Position numbers and translations under genes: made by a program
Assembly (NCBI RefSeq): GCF_905163445.1
Contig: NC_053205.1
Coordinates: 1,054,001 to 1,118,000 of the forward strand
From: Pararge aegeria
Taxonomy: Eukaryota > Arthropoda > Insecta > Lepidoptera > Nymphalidae
Length of the DNA: 64,000 nucleotides
Direction: 5' to 3'
In this document: piece after piece, positions 45,429-58,600 of the stretch
How the letters are laid out: the number at the start of each line of letters is the position of its first letter
Position numbering within the stretch: the stretch's first letter is position 1
Notes under the pieces: model-generated
The model's database searches: none
The model's input: the letters and a program-made list of their open reading frames with translations, nothing else
What the model was told of the DNA's origin: nothing

Positions 45429-45574
45429 TTAGAGGAAGAGCACAGGCCTGTCGGTGGCGCGGTCGGAGCCACTCGAGTGGGAGTGAGAGCGTCGGGCCCC
45501 TCCCCCTCCCCCGTCCGCCGCCGCACTTGCGCCTGACCCACTAGACGTTGACTTCACCTCATTCTCGCGGGTCG
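45429..45574 (-). CDS. dsh: dsh terminal exon: Gly-rich, ARRSHSHSSGSDR, stop
   Basis: The acceptor ATCACTATTGCAG is the best nearby, and its phase gives 48 open codons ending PVLFL and TAA. Two weaker AGs further in would also be phase-compatible; one of them gives the same end. Confidence 0.7.
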
Positions 45575-46561
45575 CTGCAATAGTGATAACCGAAATTCAG
45601 AAGTGGTCTCTTTTCTTACTTGAGAATTACTCGAGAATAACCCAAAATTACGTACAACATAAACAACAATAGGCAAAGTAGAAACAGTTGTCTTAAAATA
45701 CATTTACAAGAATACAATAAAATTCTTGAAAAGCATTTCTTGATGACGAAGTTTAACGTAAGTAGTCAACTAAAACTACATCTTTATACACGAGAAAAGT
45801 CATTATTATATTGTAAAATATAACTGTCAGGAAAGATACCCTTCTGACTGTTTGGTGGCTTATTAAGACGGCATAATGTATTTTTATGTTGATGGTTAAG
45901 TAGTTGCAAACATACAGACTTGACATTTCAAAACATGTGTTATCCAGGATGACTATTAGCCACTGTTCAAGTTTTTCTCGGTTGAAGAACGAAGTTAAGT
46001 TTTAACAATGTTTTTGTGAAAGCATACATGCTCAGCAGTGAACATACACGTGCAGAAATAACGATGATTTTAAAATCTATATGATTAACATACCCGTTGG
46101 TTCCTTCGCGGTGAGATGGTCCGACCCGGCACTTGAACCTCCACTACCGGACAGCACGCTCTCCTCACGATTGTAACTGAAAAGATTTGGGTTATAAATG
46201 AGTGATACTGCAAAGAATATGAGTGCATGCACAATGGATATGAGTGAGACCACAAATAACATGAGTGAGCATACAAGCCGTCTCCATAAAACATATACTA
46301 TTATGAAAATTAAGCTTAATTTGTACAGTGTAATTTTAAAATTTCTTCAATATTATTCCTATTTTCCACACCACACATATCTTCGGCAAGGTACCCTCTA
46401 CGCACGTTTCGCTCCTCCTTAATATATCATGGAATTCCGTAAAGTAACGCCTGCTTCTATCCAAACGCATACATAAAACTAAAGTATCTACATGTTTCTA
46501 AATTAAATTAAATTTATTTATATATATATATATATATATTATGTTAGTGTCCTTAATAAAA

Positions 46562-46595
<34 letters not shown>

Positions 46596-47373
46596 CCATA
46601 TACAGTAATAAACTTGTTACAATATTTTGTCAGTCAAAGCGCTCACCCGTATATAGTGTGTTCGCTGGTGACGCACGAGCTATACTTGAACGGGATGGGC
46701 TGGTATCCGTACGAGCCAGCGTAGGGCATGTATCCGGGGCCCATCATGCTGAAAAATCACAAGCAAATAAAAAATAAATAAATATACTACGACAATACAC
46801 ATAGCCCCAAAGTAAGCGTAGCTTGTGTTATGGGTACTAAGATGACTGATGAATATTTTATGAATAATATACAGATAAACAGCCAGACACTGAAAAACAT
46901 TCGTGCTCATCACACAAACATTTTTATGGAGTTTCTAACTCAATTAGGTCTCTAGATCGGGACACCTTGAAAACGGATACACAGACACAATGAAACGACT
47001 CCTTAACATTTTCTATGACATTTCTAAGGCATTTAGGTCTTTAGAATACGCCACGTGATAAAACGGTTATACGACTGAATAGGCTGTAAAGTCGATGATC
47101 TTTGCCCGTCCTCAAGGAAACAAATTAAAAAAACAACGAATACACTGACACAATGAGACAAATCTTTAATATTTTCCAGGGCATTTAAAAAAAAATGACA
47201 TATTATTCTACTAACTTGGGGTTAGGCAAGGGTGCCAAGGTGTCTGACGCGAGGCTGTCCTGGTCCGCACTCCTCAGACGTAGGGCTGCCATATCCGCGC
47301 ACAGCTCTCCGGCTACATAGTAGCATTGCTCGGAGAAGGTGATCTTGTTGACTGTGTGTCTGATGAACCCGGC
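45429..47373 (-). CDS. dsh: Dishevelled, last four exons (end of DEP domain to stop)
   Basis: Dishevelled is the cytoplasmic scaffold that passes Wnt/Frizzled signals to beta-catenin and planar-polarity branches. Exons 47373-47216, 46748-46686, 46176-46094 and 45574-45429 join in phase to 450 nt, or 149 codons plus stop, all with GT/AG borders. The first reads AGFIRHTVNKITFSEQCYYV, the invariant end of the DEP domain. DQDSLASDTLAPLPNP follows, matching the DQDTLAPLP linker of vertebrate DVL proteins. Next come a Tyr/Pro-rich GPGYMPYAGSYGYQPIPF, a Ser/Gly-rich part, and a tail with GGGGGARRSHSHSSGSDR. DIX, PDZ and the first half of DEP lie upstream, beyond the minisatellite. The DEP identification is very secure; the small C-terminal exons rest on phase, splice sites and composition. 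Confidence 0.9.
46094..46176 (-). CDS. dsh: dsh exon: YNREESVLSGSGGSSAGSDH
   Basis: Acceptor ATCTTTTCAG, donor GTATGT. The phase fits both neighbours. Ser/Gly-rich, as usual for the Dishevelled C-terminus. Confidence 0.75.
46197..46272. repeat. 21-24-bp minisatellite in a dsh intron
   Basis: Four diverged units with ATATGAGTG or ACATGAGTG, directly before (on the dsh strand) the polypyrimidine tract of the exon 46176-46094. Related to the repeat at 45345-45425. Confidence 0.7.
46286..46465 (-). mobile_element. inverted-repeat element, part with intact hammerhead 3' half
   Basis: The minus strand starts TTGGATAGAAGCAGGCGTTA and keeps GGAGCGAAACGTGCGTAGAG then GGTA, the right half of the motif with no core changes. 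The CTGANGA half has been replaced by AATATATTAAGGA. Confidence 0.7.
46515..46596. repeat. two (TA)n microsatellites
   Basis: TA runs at about 46515-46540 and 46565-46596 in a dsh intron. Confidence 0.85.
46686..46748 (-). CDS. dsh: dsh exon: MMGPGYMPYAGSYGYQPIPF
   Basis: Acceptor TTTTTCAG, donor GTATAG. One base completes the Asn codon from the previous exon; two bases are left for the next. A 63-bp exon. An unspliced reading would end at a stop 54 bases later, so a retained-intron form is possible. Confidence 0.75.
46772..46925 (-). mobile_element. SINE family A, head missing
   Basis: The tail, CACAAGCTACGC body and CACACAAACATTTT are present; the tRNA-like head is lost. It lies in a dsh intron. 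Confidence 0.8.
47216..47373 (-). CDS. dsh: dsh exon: end of DEP domain
   Basis: The acceptor TTTATTCCAG precedes GCC GGG TTC, so the exon starts in phase 0, which requires an upstream exon ending on a full codon. It ends two bases into an Asn codon before GTTAG. Confidence 0.93.
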
Positions 47374-47649
47374 CTGGAATAAAGTAAATATTTATTTTTA
47401 TTTTATTTTATTTTATTCATTTATTTGTAATCAACAGCGTTGCATACAATATAATTTTACATTTAGACTTAATGCTAAAATAAGGCCAAATAGGATTACA
47501 ATCCTTAGCTTGACAATTTACTTAAATGCTATACCTAAACTACTAATTACAACAGGTTTGGAAATTTGAAGAAACTAAACAATTTAAACAAGCTTTACAA
47601 TTTAACAAGATATTAATAATACAAAAGAGTAGTAAGATAATTACAAAGT

Positions 47650-47666
47650 GTGTGTGTGTGTGTTTG

Positions 47667-47757
<91 letters not shown>

Positions 47758-47765
47758 TGTGTGTG
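47650..47765. repeat. (GT)n microsatellite inside the LINE 3' UTR
   Basis: Over 100 bp of GT repeats with a few variants, followed by GAGAGAGA. Confidence 0.93.
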
Positions 47766-47831
47766 AGAGAGAGTATGCATTGATAATATGTATTTATGTA
47801 CTATTATAGATATTAATATAAATATTATAAC

Positions 47832-49378
47832 TTACACGTTATTAAGTTTCCGATGTAGGCTAGATATTTCTGTTTTTAATTGTATTTTGGATAAGTGAAA
47901 AAGATCAATATCTGAGTAAGTTTTATTATAGGTACGTGCCAGGCGTAAAAGCACGGAATTTCGAGCGTAGATTGTATTTGATTTTGGTACACGTAATAGC
48001 TGCGGTTTTCGAGGCCTAAAGGAGGAAGCATTGAGTGAAAATGCAGACAGCAGTCTAGGACAGTCAATTCGTCCAGTCAAAATAGCTTGTAGCAGTAGCA
48101 TGTCACTTTGGTTTCTTCTTAGTTCCAGGGAGTCAATTTTGTAATGAGTACAGGCTTCTTTGTAACTGTTAAATTTTTTGAATTCTTTGAAGGCCAGGTA
48201 CTTAAGAAATTGTTTTTGTATTGATTCAAGCCTATGAGTATGTATAATATAATAGGGTGACCAAATGTTGCATGCATATTCGAGAATACTACGAACATAC
48301 GCAAAATACAAGGTTTTTATACATTCTATATTACTGAAATTACGTGTTACTCGTTTAACAAATCCTAGTTGTTTGTAGGCTTTGTCCGCCACAACTTCGA
48401 CGTGGTCATTCATCGATAGTTTAGTGTCGATTTTAATACCCAGGTCTCGGACGGTTTGGACTTTAGCAATGTTTGAACCATTGATTTGATAGTCGTAAGT
48501 TATTGAGCTAGTTTTACGGGATAGAGTAATGTGGTGACATTTTTTAACGTTAACAATAATTCTATTCCTGGCATAGTACTTACTCAGGTTGTTTAAGTCT
48601 TCTTGCAGCCGAGAACAATCCTCAAGGAAACGTATTTTAAGGAAAATTTTCATATCGTCAGCAAACATTAAATGTTGCGCATGGCTGAAACAGCTACCAA
48701 TATCATAAAGATAGGCGTTGTATAAGAGGGGACCAAGGATAGACCCTTGGGGTACCCCTGACGGTATGGTTACAAAGTTGCTCCTAGCACTGCCCGTTAC
48801 TACAGCCTGCATACGGTTTTTGATGTATGAAGTCAGCCATCGGAGCAAGTTCCCGCTTATTCCTAGGACGCTTAGCTTGTGGAGTAGGATCACGTGATCC
48901 ACACGGTCGAAAGCTTTTTCGAAATCCGTGTAGATCACATCCACCTGGCATCTCTCATCCATGCTTCGCAATACATAGTCCGTGAAGACTGCTAAGTTGG
49001 TAACAGTGGAACGATTTTTCATGAAGCCATGCTGCTCGTAAGGGATAGATCTCGAAATGATTGGGGATATGTATGAATAAATAACTGATTCGAAAAGTTT
49101 GCTCATTACGTTAAGAATAGAGATAGGTCGGTAATTCTCTATTTGAGTTTTTGATCCACTTTTATGAATGGGGACTATTAGTGCTTGTTTCCAGATGTCT
49201 GGGAAACTGCAGTAGACATTTAAAGAGAGGTTAAAGATGATCGTGAGAGGTTTCGCCAGATTCGTAGCACATTTGGTTAGAAAAATTGGAGGAATACCAT
49301 CGCTACCGGCTCCCTTATTAGTTTTTAGAGTTTTGAGAAGCTTGAGTACAGTATTCTCGTCAATGGTGATATTTAATT
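47832..49378 (-). CDS. LINE reverse transcriptase, about 515 codons open
   Basis: The frame is open from about 49378 to the stop at 47832; the first Met of the long part is at 49106. Upstream of that Met it reads KTNKGAGSDGIPPIFLTKCA and SGSKTQIENYRPISILNVMS, the N-terminal RT motifs of LINEs. Then come TDFEKAFDRVDH (from residue 60 of the Met frame), PSGVPQGSILGP (115-126) and the catalytic FADD (148-151). After these come RDLGIKIDTKL and ESIQKQFLKYL. The RT domain is thus almost complete while the endonuclease is missing. No stop in over 500 codons points to a young copy. CR1/Jockey-like, a relative of 44075-45274 but clearly a different lineage. Confidence 0.92.
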
Positions 49379-49384
49379 ATTAGC

Positions 49385-49635
49385 TTCTCTAATTAGCCCG
49401 CGACTTCGTCTGCGTGGACTTCAGAATTGGGTCTAGAGCTTCGCTCGTTAACAATTTTTAATCTTCAGATTGATCTATTTAAGAGAACGGTATAGAATGT
49501 CCGACATGCATACCGAATTTCGAAGAGATCTGGCCGCGGCTTACTACTTAAAAAAAATTAAGTTTTTCCTCGGGACCTACTTAAGGAATCTGGATAAAAA
49601 AGTACTTTCTTTTCCGTGCATGCCAAATTTCATGC
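49385..49635 (+). mobile_element. unclassified TE fragment between the LINE and the minisatellite
   Basis: GAATTTCGAAGAGATCTGGC and CATGCCAAATTTCATGCG resemble insect non-autonomous elements in which target-like phrases recur. It ends where the first array unit starts. Confidence 0.35.
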
Positions 49636-52600
49636 GAGGTGTACTTCCACTGGTCTGTCACCGGCCTCGAACTGCAGGATCCATTCTAGGGTCATGCGGT
49701 GTAAGTTCTCCATGCTCATCCGATGAAGGTACCCACCTTCAGCATTTGTGAGGTGTTATTCCACTGGACTGTCACCAGCCTCGTACTGCAGGATCCAGTC
49801 GAGCCCCATCTGTCTTGGTTCTCCATGCTCAGCCGATGAAGGTATCCACCTTCAGCTTGTGTGAGACTTACTACCACTGGTCTGTCACCTGCCTCGTACT
49901 GCAGGATCCAGTCGAGCCCCATCTGTCTTGGTTCTCCATGCTCAGCCGATGAAGGTACCCAACTACCCATCTTCAGCATGTGCGAGGTGTAATTCCACTG
50001 GTCTGTCACCTGCCTCGTACTGCAGGATCCAGTCGAGCCCCATCTGTCTTGGTTCTCCATGCTCAGCCGATGAAGGTACCCACCTTCAGCATGTGTGAGA
50101 CATACTACCACTGGTCTGTCACCTGCCTCGTACTGCAGGGTCCAGTCGAGCCCCATCTGTCTTGGTTCTCCATGCTCAGCCGATGAAGGTACCCACCTTC
50201 AGCATGTGGGAGACATACTACCACTGGTCTGTCACCTGCCTCGTACTGCAGGGTCCAGTCGAGCCCCATCTGTCTTGGTTCTCCATGCTCAGCCGATGAA
50301 GGTATCCACCTTCAGCATGTGGGAGACATACTAACACTGGTCTGTCACCTGCCTCGTACTGCAGGATCCAGTCGAGCCCCATCTGTCTTGGTTCTCCATG
50401 CTCAGCAGATGAAGGTATCCATCTTCAGCATGTGCGAGGTGTAATTCCACTGGTCTGTCACCTGCCTCGTACTGCAGGATCCAGTCGAGCCCAATCTGTC
50501 TTGGTTCTCCATGCTCAGCCGATGAAGGTATCCACCTTCAGCATGTGTGAGACATACTACCACTGGTCTGTCACCTGCCTCGTACTGCAGGATCCTGCCG
50601 AGTCCCATCTGTCTTGGTTCTCCATGCTCAGCCGATGAATGTATCCACCTTCAGCATGTATGAGACATACTACCACTGGTCTGTCACCTGCCTCGTACGG
50701 CAGGATCCAGTAGAGCCCCATCCGTCTTGGTTCTCCATGCTCAGCCGATGAAGGTATCCACCTTCAGCATGTGTGAGACATACTACCACTGGTCTGTCAC
50801 CTGCCTCGTACTGCAGGATCCAGTCGAGCCCCATCTGTCTTGGTTCTCCATGCTCAGCCAATGAAGGTATCCATCTTCAGCATGTGCGAGGTGTAATTCC
50901 ACTGGTCTGTCACCTGCCTCGTACTGCAGGATCCAGTCGAGCCCCATCTGTCTTGGTTCTCCATGCTCAGCCGATGAAGGTACCCACCTTCAGCATGTGT
51001 GAGACATACTACCACTGGTCTGTCACCTGCCTCGTAATGCAGGATCCAGTCGAGCCCCATGCGGTCTTTGTTCTCCATGCTCAGCCGATGAAGGTACCCA
51101 CCTTCAGCATGTGTGAGACATACTACCACTGGTCTGTCACCTGCCTCGTACTGCAGGATCCAGTCGAGCCCCATCTGTCTTGGTTCTCCATGCTCAGCCG
51201 ATGAAGGTATCCATCTTCAGCATGTGCGAGGTGTAATTCCACTGGTCTGTCACCTGCCTCGTACTGCAGGATCCAGTCGAGCCCCATCCGTCTGGGTTCT
51301 CCGTGCTCAGCCAATGAAGGTACCCAACTACTCACCTTCAGCATGTGCGAGGTGTACTACCACTGGTCTGTCACCTGCCTCGTACTGCAGGATCCAGTCG
51401 AGCCCAATCTGTCTTGGTTCTCCGTGCTCAGCCGATGAAGGTATCCAACTACTCACCTTCAGCATAAGCGAGGTGTACTCCCACTGGTCTGTCACCGGTG
51501 TCGAACTGCAGCATCCAGTCGAGCCCCATCTGTCTTGGTTCTCCGTGCTCAGCCGTTAAAGCTACCCAACTACCCATCTTCAGCATGTGCGAGGTGTAAT
51601 TCCACTGGTCTGCCACCTGCCTCGTAATGCAGGATCCAGTCGAGCCCCATGCGGTCTTTGTTCTCCATGCTCAGCCGATGAAGGTACCCACCTTCAGCAT
51701 GTGTGAGACATACTACCACTGGTCTGTCACCTGCCTCGTACTGCAGGATCCAGTCGAGCCCCATCCGTCTGGGTTCTCCGTGCTCAGCCAATGAAGGTAC
51801 CCAACTACTCACCTTCAGCATGTGCGAGGTGTACTACCACTGGTCTGTCACCTGCCTCGTACTGCAGGATCCAGTCGAGCCCCATCTGTCTTGGTTCTCC
51901 GTGCTCAGCCGATGAAGGTATCCAACTACTCACCTTCAGCATATGCGAGGTGTACTCCCACTGGTCTGTCACCGGTGTCGCACTGCAGCATCCAGTCGAG
52001 CCCCATCTGTCTTGGTTCTCCATGCTCAGCCGATGAAGGTACCCAACTACCAATCTTCAGCATGTGCGAGGTGTTATTCCACTGGTCTGCCACCTGCCTC
52101 GTAATGCAGGATCCAGTCGAGCCCCATCTGTCTTGGTTCTCCATGCTCAGCCGATGAAGGTACCCAACTACCAATCTTCAGCATGTGCGAGGTGTAATTC
52201 CACTGGTCTGCCACCTGCCTCGTAATGCAGGATCCAGTCGAGCCCCATGCGGTCTTTGTTCTCCATGCTCAGCCGATGAAGGTACCCAACTACCCATCTT
52301 CAGCATGTGCGAGGTGTAATTCCACTGGTCTGCCACCTGCCTCGTAATGCAGGATCCAGTCGAGCCCCATGCGGTCTTTGTTCTCCATGCTCAGCCGATG
52401 AAGGTACCCAACTACCCATCTTCAGCATGTGCGAGATGTAATTCCACTGGTCTGCCACCTGCCTCGTAATGCAGGATCCAGTCGAGCCCCATGCGGTCTG
52501 GGTTCTCCGTGCTCAGCCGATGAAGGTATCCAACTACTCACCTTCAGCATATGCGAGGTGTACTCCCACTGGTCTGTCACCGGTGTCGCACTGCAGCATC

Positions 52601-55600
52601 CAGTCGAGCCCCATCTGTCTTGGTTCTCCATGCTCAGCCGATGAAGGTACCCAACTACCAATCTTCAGCATGTGCGAGGTGTAATTCCACTGGTCTGTCA
52701 CCTGCCTCGTACTGCAGGATCCAGTCGAGCCCCTTACGGTCTGGGTTCTCCGTGCTCAGCCGATGAAGGTACCCAACTACTCACCTTCAGCATGTGCGAG
52801 GTGTACTCCCACTGGTCTGTCACCGGTGTCGAACTGCAGCATCCAGTCAGGCCCCATCTGTCTTGGTTCTCCATGCTCAGCCGATGAAGGTACCCAACTA
52901 CCCATCTTCAGCATGTGCGAGGTGTAATTCCACTGGTCTGCCACCTGCCTCGTAATGCAGGATCCAGTCGAGCCCCATGCGGTCTTTGTTCTCCATGCTC
53001 AGCCGATGAAGGTACCCAACTACCCATCTTCAGCATGTGCGAGGTGTAATTCCACTGATCTGCCACCTGCCTCGTAATGCAGGATCCAGTCGAGCCCCAT
53101 GCGGTCTTTGTTCTCCATGCTCAGCCGATGAAGGTACCCAACTACCCATCTTCAGCATGTGCGAGATGTAATTCCACTGGTCTGCCACCTGCCTCGTAAT
53201 GCAGGATCCAGTCGAGCCCCATGCGGTCTTTGTTCTCCATGCTCAGCCGATGAAGGTACCCACCTTCAGCATGTGTGAGACATACTACCACTGGTCTGTC
53301 ACCTGCCTCGTACTGCAGGATCCAGTCGAGCCCCATACAGTCTGGGTTCTCCGTGCTCAGCCGATGAAGGTACCCACCTTCAGCATGTGTGAGTCATACT
53401 ACCACTGGTCTGTCACCTGCCTCGTACTGCAGGATCCAGTCGAGCCCCTTACGGTCAGGGTTCTCCGTGCTCAGCCGATGAAGGTACCCACCTTCAGCAT
53501 GTGTGAGACATACTACCACTGGTCTGCCACCTGCCTCGTAATGCAGGATCCAGTCGAGCCCCATGCGGTCTTTGTTCTCCATGCTCAGCCGATGAAGGTA
53601 CCCAACTACCCATCTTCAGCATGTGCGAGATGTAATTCCACTGGTCTGCCACCTGCCTCGTAATGCAGGATCCAGTCCAGCCCCATGCGGTCTTTGTTCT
53701 CCATGCTCAGCCGATGAAGGTACCCACCTTCAGCATGTGTGAGACATACTACCACTGGTCTGTCACCTGCCTCGTACTGCAGGATCCAGTCGAGCCCCAT
53801 ACAGTCTGGGTTCTCCGTGCTCAGCCGATGAAGGTACCCACCTTCAGCATGTGTGAGTCATACTACCACTGGTCTGTCACCTGCCTCGTACTGCAGGATC
53901 CAGTCGAGCCCCTTACGGTCTGGGTTCTCCGTGCTCAGCCGATGAAGGTACCCACCTTCAGCATGTGTGAGACATACTACCACTGGTCTGTCACCTGCCT
54001 CGTACTGCAGGATCCAGTCGAGCCCCATACGGTCTGGGTTCTCCGTGCTCAGCCGATGAAGGTACCCAACTACTCACCTTCAGCATGTGCGAGGTGTACT
54101 CCCACTGGTCTGTCACCGGTGTCGAACTGCAGCATCCAGTCGAGCCCCATCTGTCTTGGTTCTCCATGCTCAGCCGATGAAGGTACCCAACTACCCATCT
54201 TCAGCATGTGCGAGGTGTAATTCCACTGGTCTGCCACCTGCCTCGTAATGCAGGATCCAGTCGAGCCCCATCTGTCTTGGTTCTCCATGCTCAGCCGATG
54301 AAGGTACCCAACTACCCATCTTCAGCATGTGCGAGGTGTAATTCCACTGGTCTGCCACCTGCCTCGTAATGCAAGATCCAGTCGAGCCCCATGCGGTCTT
54401 TGTTCTCCATGCTCAGCCGATGAAGGTACCCACCTTCAGCATGTGTGAGACATACTACCACTGGTCTGTCACCTGCCTCGTACTGCAGGATCCAGTCGAG
54501 CCCCATAAAGTCTGGGTTCTCCGTGCTCAGCCGATGAAGGTACCCACCTTCAGCATGTGTGAGTCATACTACCACTGGTCTGTCACCTGCCTCGTACTGC
54601 AGGATCCAGTCGAGCCCCTTACGGTCTGGGTTCTCCGTGCTCAGCCGATGAAGGTACCCACCTTCAGCATGTGTGAGACATACTACCACTGGTCTGTCAC
54701 CTGCCTCGTACTGCAGGATCCAGTCGAGCCCCATACGGTCTGGGTTCTCCGTGCTCAGCCGATGAAGGTACCCAACTACCCACCTTCAGCATGTGCGAGG
54801 TGTACTCCCACTGGTCTGTCACCGGTGTCGAACTGCAGCATCCAGTCGAGCCCCATCTGTCTTGGTTCTCCATGCTCAGCCGATGAAGGTACCCAACTAC
54901 CCATCTTCAGCATGTGCGAGGTGTAATTCCACTGGTCTGCCACCTGCCTCGTAATGCAGGATCCAGTCGAGCCCCATCTGTCTTGGTTCTCCATGCTCAG
55001 CCGATGAAGGTACCCAACTACCCATCTTCAGCATGTGCGAGGTGTAATTCCACTGGTCTGCCACCTGCCTCGTAATGCAAGATCCAGTCGAGCCCCATGC
55101 GGTCTTTGTTCTCCATGCTCAGCCGATGAAGGTACCCACCTTCAGCATGTGTGAGACATACTACCACTGGTCTGTCACCTGCCTCGTACTGCAGGATTCA
55201 GTCGAGCCCCATACGGTCTGGGTTCTCCGTGCTCAACCGATGAAGGTACCCACCTTGAGCATGTGTGAGACATACTACCACTGGTCTGTCACCTGCCTCG
55301 TACTGCAGGATCCAGTCGAGCCCCATCTGTCTTGGTTCTCCATGCTCAGCCGATGAAGGTACCCACCTTCAGCATGTGTGAGACATACTACCACTGGTCT
55401 GTCACCTGCCTCGTACTGCAGGATCCAGTCGAGCCCCATCTGTCTTGGTTCTCCATGCTCAGCCGATGAAGGTACCCAACTACCAATCTTCAGCATGTGC
55501 GAGGTGTTATTCCACTGGTCTGCCACCTGCCTCGTAATGCAGGATCCAGTCGAGCCCCATCTGTCTTGGTTCTCCATGCTCAGCCGATGAAGGTATCCAC

Positions 55601-58600
55601 CTTCAGCATGTGTGAGACATACTACCACTGGTCTGTCACCTGCCTCGTAATGCAGGATCCAGTCGAGCCCCATACGGTCTGGGTTCTCCGTGCTCAGCCG
55701 ATGAAGGTACCCAACTACTCACCTTCAGCATGTGCGAGGTGTACTCCCACTGGTCTGTCACCGGTGTCGAACTGCAGCATAAAGTCGAGCCACATCTGTC
55801 TTGGTTCTCCATGCTCAGCCGATGAAGGTACCCAACTACCCATCTTCAGCATGTGCGAGGTGTAATTCCACTGGTCTGCCACCTGCCTCGTAATGCAGGA
55901 TCCAGTCGAGCCCCATCTGTCTTGGTTCTCCATGCTCAGCCGATGAAGGTACCCAACTACTTATCTTCAGCATGTGCGAGGTGTAATTCCACTGGTCTGC
56001 CACCTGCCTCGTAATGCAGGATCCAGTCGAGCCCCATGCGGTCTTTGTTCTCCATGCTCAGCCGATGAAGGTACCCAACTACCCATCTTCAGCATGTGCG
56101 AGGTGTAATTCCACTGGTCTGCCACCTGCCTCGTAATGCAGGATCCAGTCGAGCCCCATGCGGTCTTTGTTCTCCATGCTCAGCCGATGAAGGTACCCAC
56201 CTTCAGCATGTGTGAGACATACTACCACTGGTCTGTCACCTGCCTCGTACTGCAGGATTCAGTCGAGCCCCATACGGTCTGGGTTCTCCGTGCTCAGCCG
56301 ATGAAGGTACCCACCTTGAGCATGTGTGAGACATACTACCACTGGTCTGTCACCTGCCTCGTACTGCAGGATCCAGTCGAGCCCCATACGGTCTGGGTTC
56401 TCCGTGCTCAGCCGATGAAGGTACCCAACTACTCACCTTCAGCATGTGCGAGGTGTACTCCCACTGGTCTGTCACCGGTGTCGAACTGAAGCATCCAGTC
56501 GAGCCCCATCTGTCTTGGTTCTCCATGCTCAGCCGATGAAGGTATCCACCTTCAGCATGTGTGAGACATACTACCACTGGTCTGTCACCTGCCTCGTACT
56601 GCAGGATCCAGTCGAGCCCCATACGGTCTGGGTTCTCCGTGCTCAGCCGATGAAGGTACCCAACTACTCACCTTCAGCATGTGCGAGGTGTACTCCCACT
56701 GGTCTGTCACCGGTGTCGAACTGCAGCATCCAGTCGAGCCCCATCTGTCTTGGTTCTCCATGCTCAGCCGATGAAGGTACCCACCTTCAGCATGTGTGAG
56801 GCATACTACCACTGGTCTGTCACCTGCCTCGTACTGCAGGATCCAGTCGAGCCCCATCTGTCTTGGTTCTCCGTGCTCAGCCGATGAAGGTATCCAACTA
56901 CTCACCTTCAGCATATGCGAGGTGTACTCCCACTGGTCTGTCTCCGGTGTCGAACTGCAGCATCCAGTCGAGCCCCATCTGTCTTGGTTCTCCGTGCTCA
57001 GCCGTTAAAGCTACCCAACTACCCATCTTCAGCATGTGCGAGGTGTAATTCCACTGGTCTGCCACCTGCCTCGTAATGCAGGATCCAGTCGAGCCCCATG
57101 CGGTCTTTGTTCTCCATGCTCAGCCGATGAAGGTACCCACCTTCAGCATGTGTGAGACATACTACCACTGGTCTGTCACCTGCCTCGTACTGCAGGATCC
57201 AGTCGAGCCCCATCCGTCTGGGTTCTCCGTGCTCAGCCAATGAAGGTACCCAACTACTCACCTTCAGCATGTGCGAGGTGTACTACCACTGGTCTGTCAC
57301 CTGCCTCGTACTGCAGGATCCAGTCGAGCCCCATCTGTCTTGGTTCTCCGTGCTCAGCCGATGAAGGTATCCAACTACTCACCTTCAGCATATGCGAGGT
57401 GTACTCCCACTGGTCTGTCACCGGTGTCGCACTGCAGCATCCAGTCGAGCCCCATCTGTCTTGGTTCTCCATGCTCAGCCGATGAAGGTACCCAACTACC
57501 CATCTTCAGCATGTGCGAGGTGTAATTCCACTGGTCTGCCACCTGCCTCGTAATGCAGGATCCAGTCGAGCCCCATCTGTCTTGGTTCTCCATGCTCAGC
57601 CGATGAAGGTACCCAACTACCCATCTTCAGCATGTGCGAGGTGTAATTCCACTGGTCTGCCACCTGCCTCGTAATGCAAGATCCAGTCGAGCCCCATGCG
57701 GTCTTTGTTCTCCATGCTCAGCCGATGAAGGTACCCACCTTCAGCATGTGTGAGACATACTACCACTGGTCTGTCACCTGCCTCGTACTGCAGGATCCAG
57801 TCGAGCCCCATAAAGTCTGGGTTCTCCGTGCTCAGCCGATGAAGGTACCCACCTTCAGCATGTGTGAGTCATACTACCACTGGTCTGTCACCTGCCTCGT
57901 ACTGCAGGATCCAGTCGAGCCCCTTACGGTCTGGGTTCTCCGTGCTCAGCCGATGAAGGTACCCACCTTCAGCATGTGTGAGACATACTACCACTGGTCT
58001 GTCACCTGCCTCGTACTGCAGGATCCAGTCGAGCCCCATACGGTCTGGGTTCTCCGTGCTCAGCCGATGAAGGTACCCAACTACTCACCTTCAGCATGTG
58101 CGAGGTGTACTCCCACTGGTCTGTCACCGGTGTCGAACTGCAGCATCCAGTCGAGCCCCATCTGTCTTGGTTCTCCATGCTCAGCCGATGAAGGTACCCA
58201 ACTACCCATCTTCAGCATGTGCGAGGTGTAATTCCACTGGTCTGCCACCTGCCTCGTAATGCAGGATCCAGTCGAGCCCCATCTGTCTTGGTTCTCCATG
58301 CTAAGCCGATGAAGGTACCCAACTACCCATCTTCAGCATGTGCGAGGTGTAATTCCACTGGTCTGCCACCAGCCTCGTAATGCAATATCCAGTCGAGCCC
58401 CATGCGGTCTTTGTTCTCCATGCTCAGCCGATGAAGGTACCCACCTTCAGCATGTGTGAGACATACTACCACTGGTCTGTCACCTGCCTCGTACTGCAGG
58501 ATTCAGTCGAGCCCCATACGGTCTGGGTTCTCCGTGCTCAACCGATGAAGGTACCCACCTTGAGCATGTGTGAGACATACTACCACTGGTCTGTCACCTG

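Larger units (their letters stand above)
47390..49378 (-). mobile_element. 5'-truncated LINE copy in the dsh intron
   Basis: An open RT frame (47832-49378), a 3' UTR with a long (CA)n on the sense strand, and a (TAAAA)n end near 47395. It has the same orientation as dsh and sits just upstream of the DEP-end exon. Confidence 0.85.

Noticed and set aside
45275..45541. Alternative frame MGQAQVRRRTGEGEGP as the dsh C-terminus
   Set aside because: It needs a weak acceptor and runs on into the 21-bp minisatellite. The acceptor at 45575-45576 is stronger and gives a Gly/Ser/His tail ending promptly at a stop.
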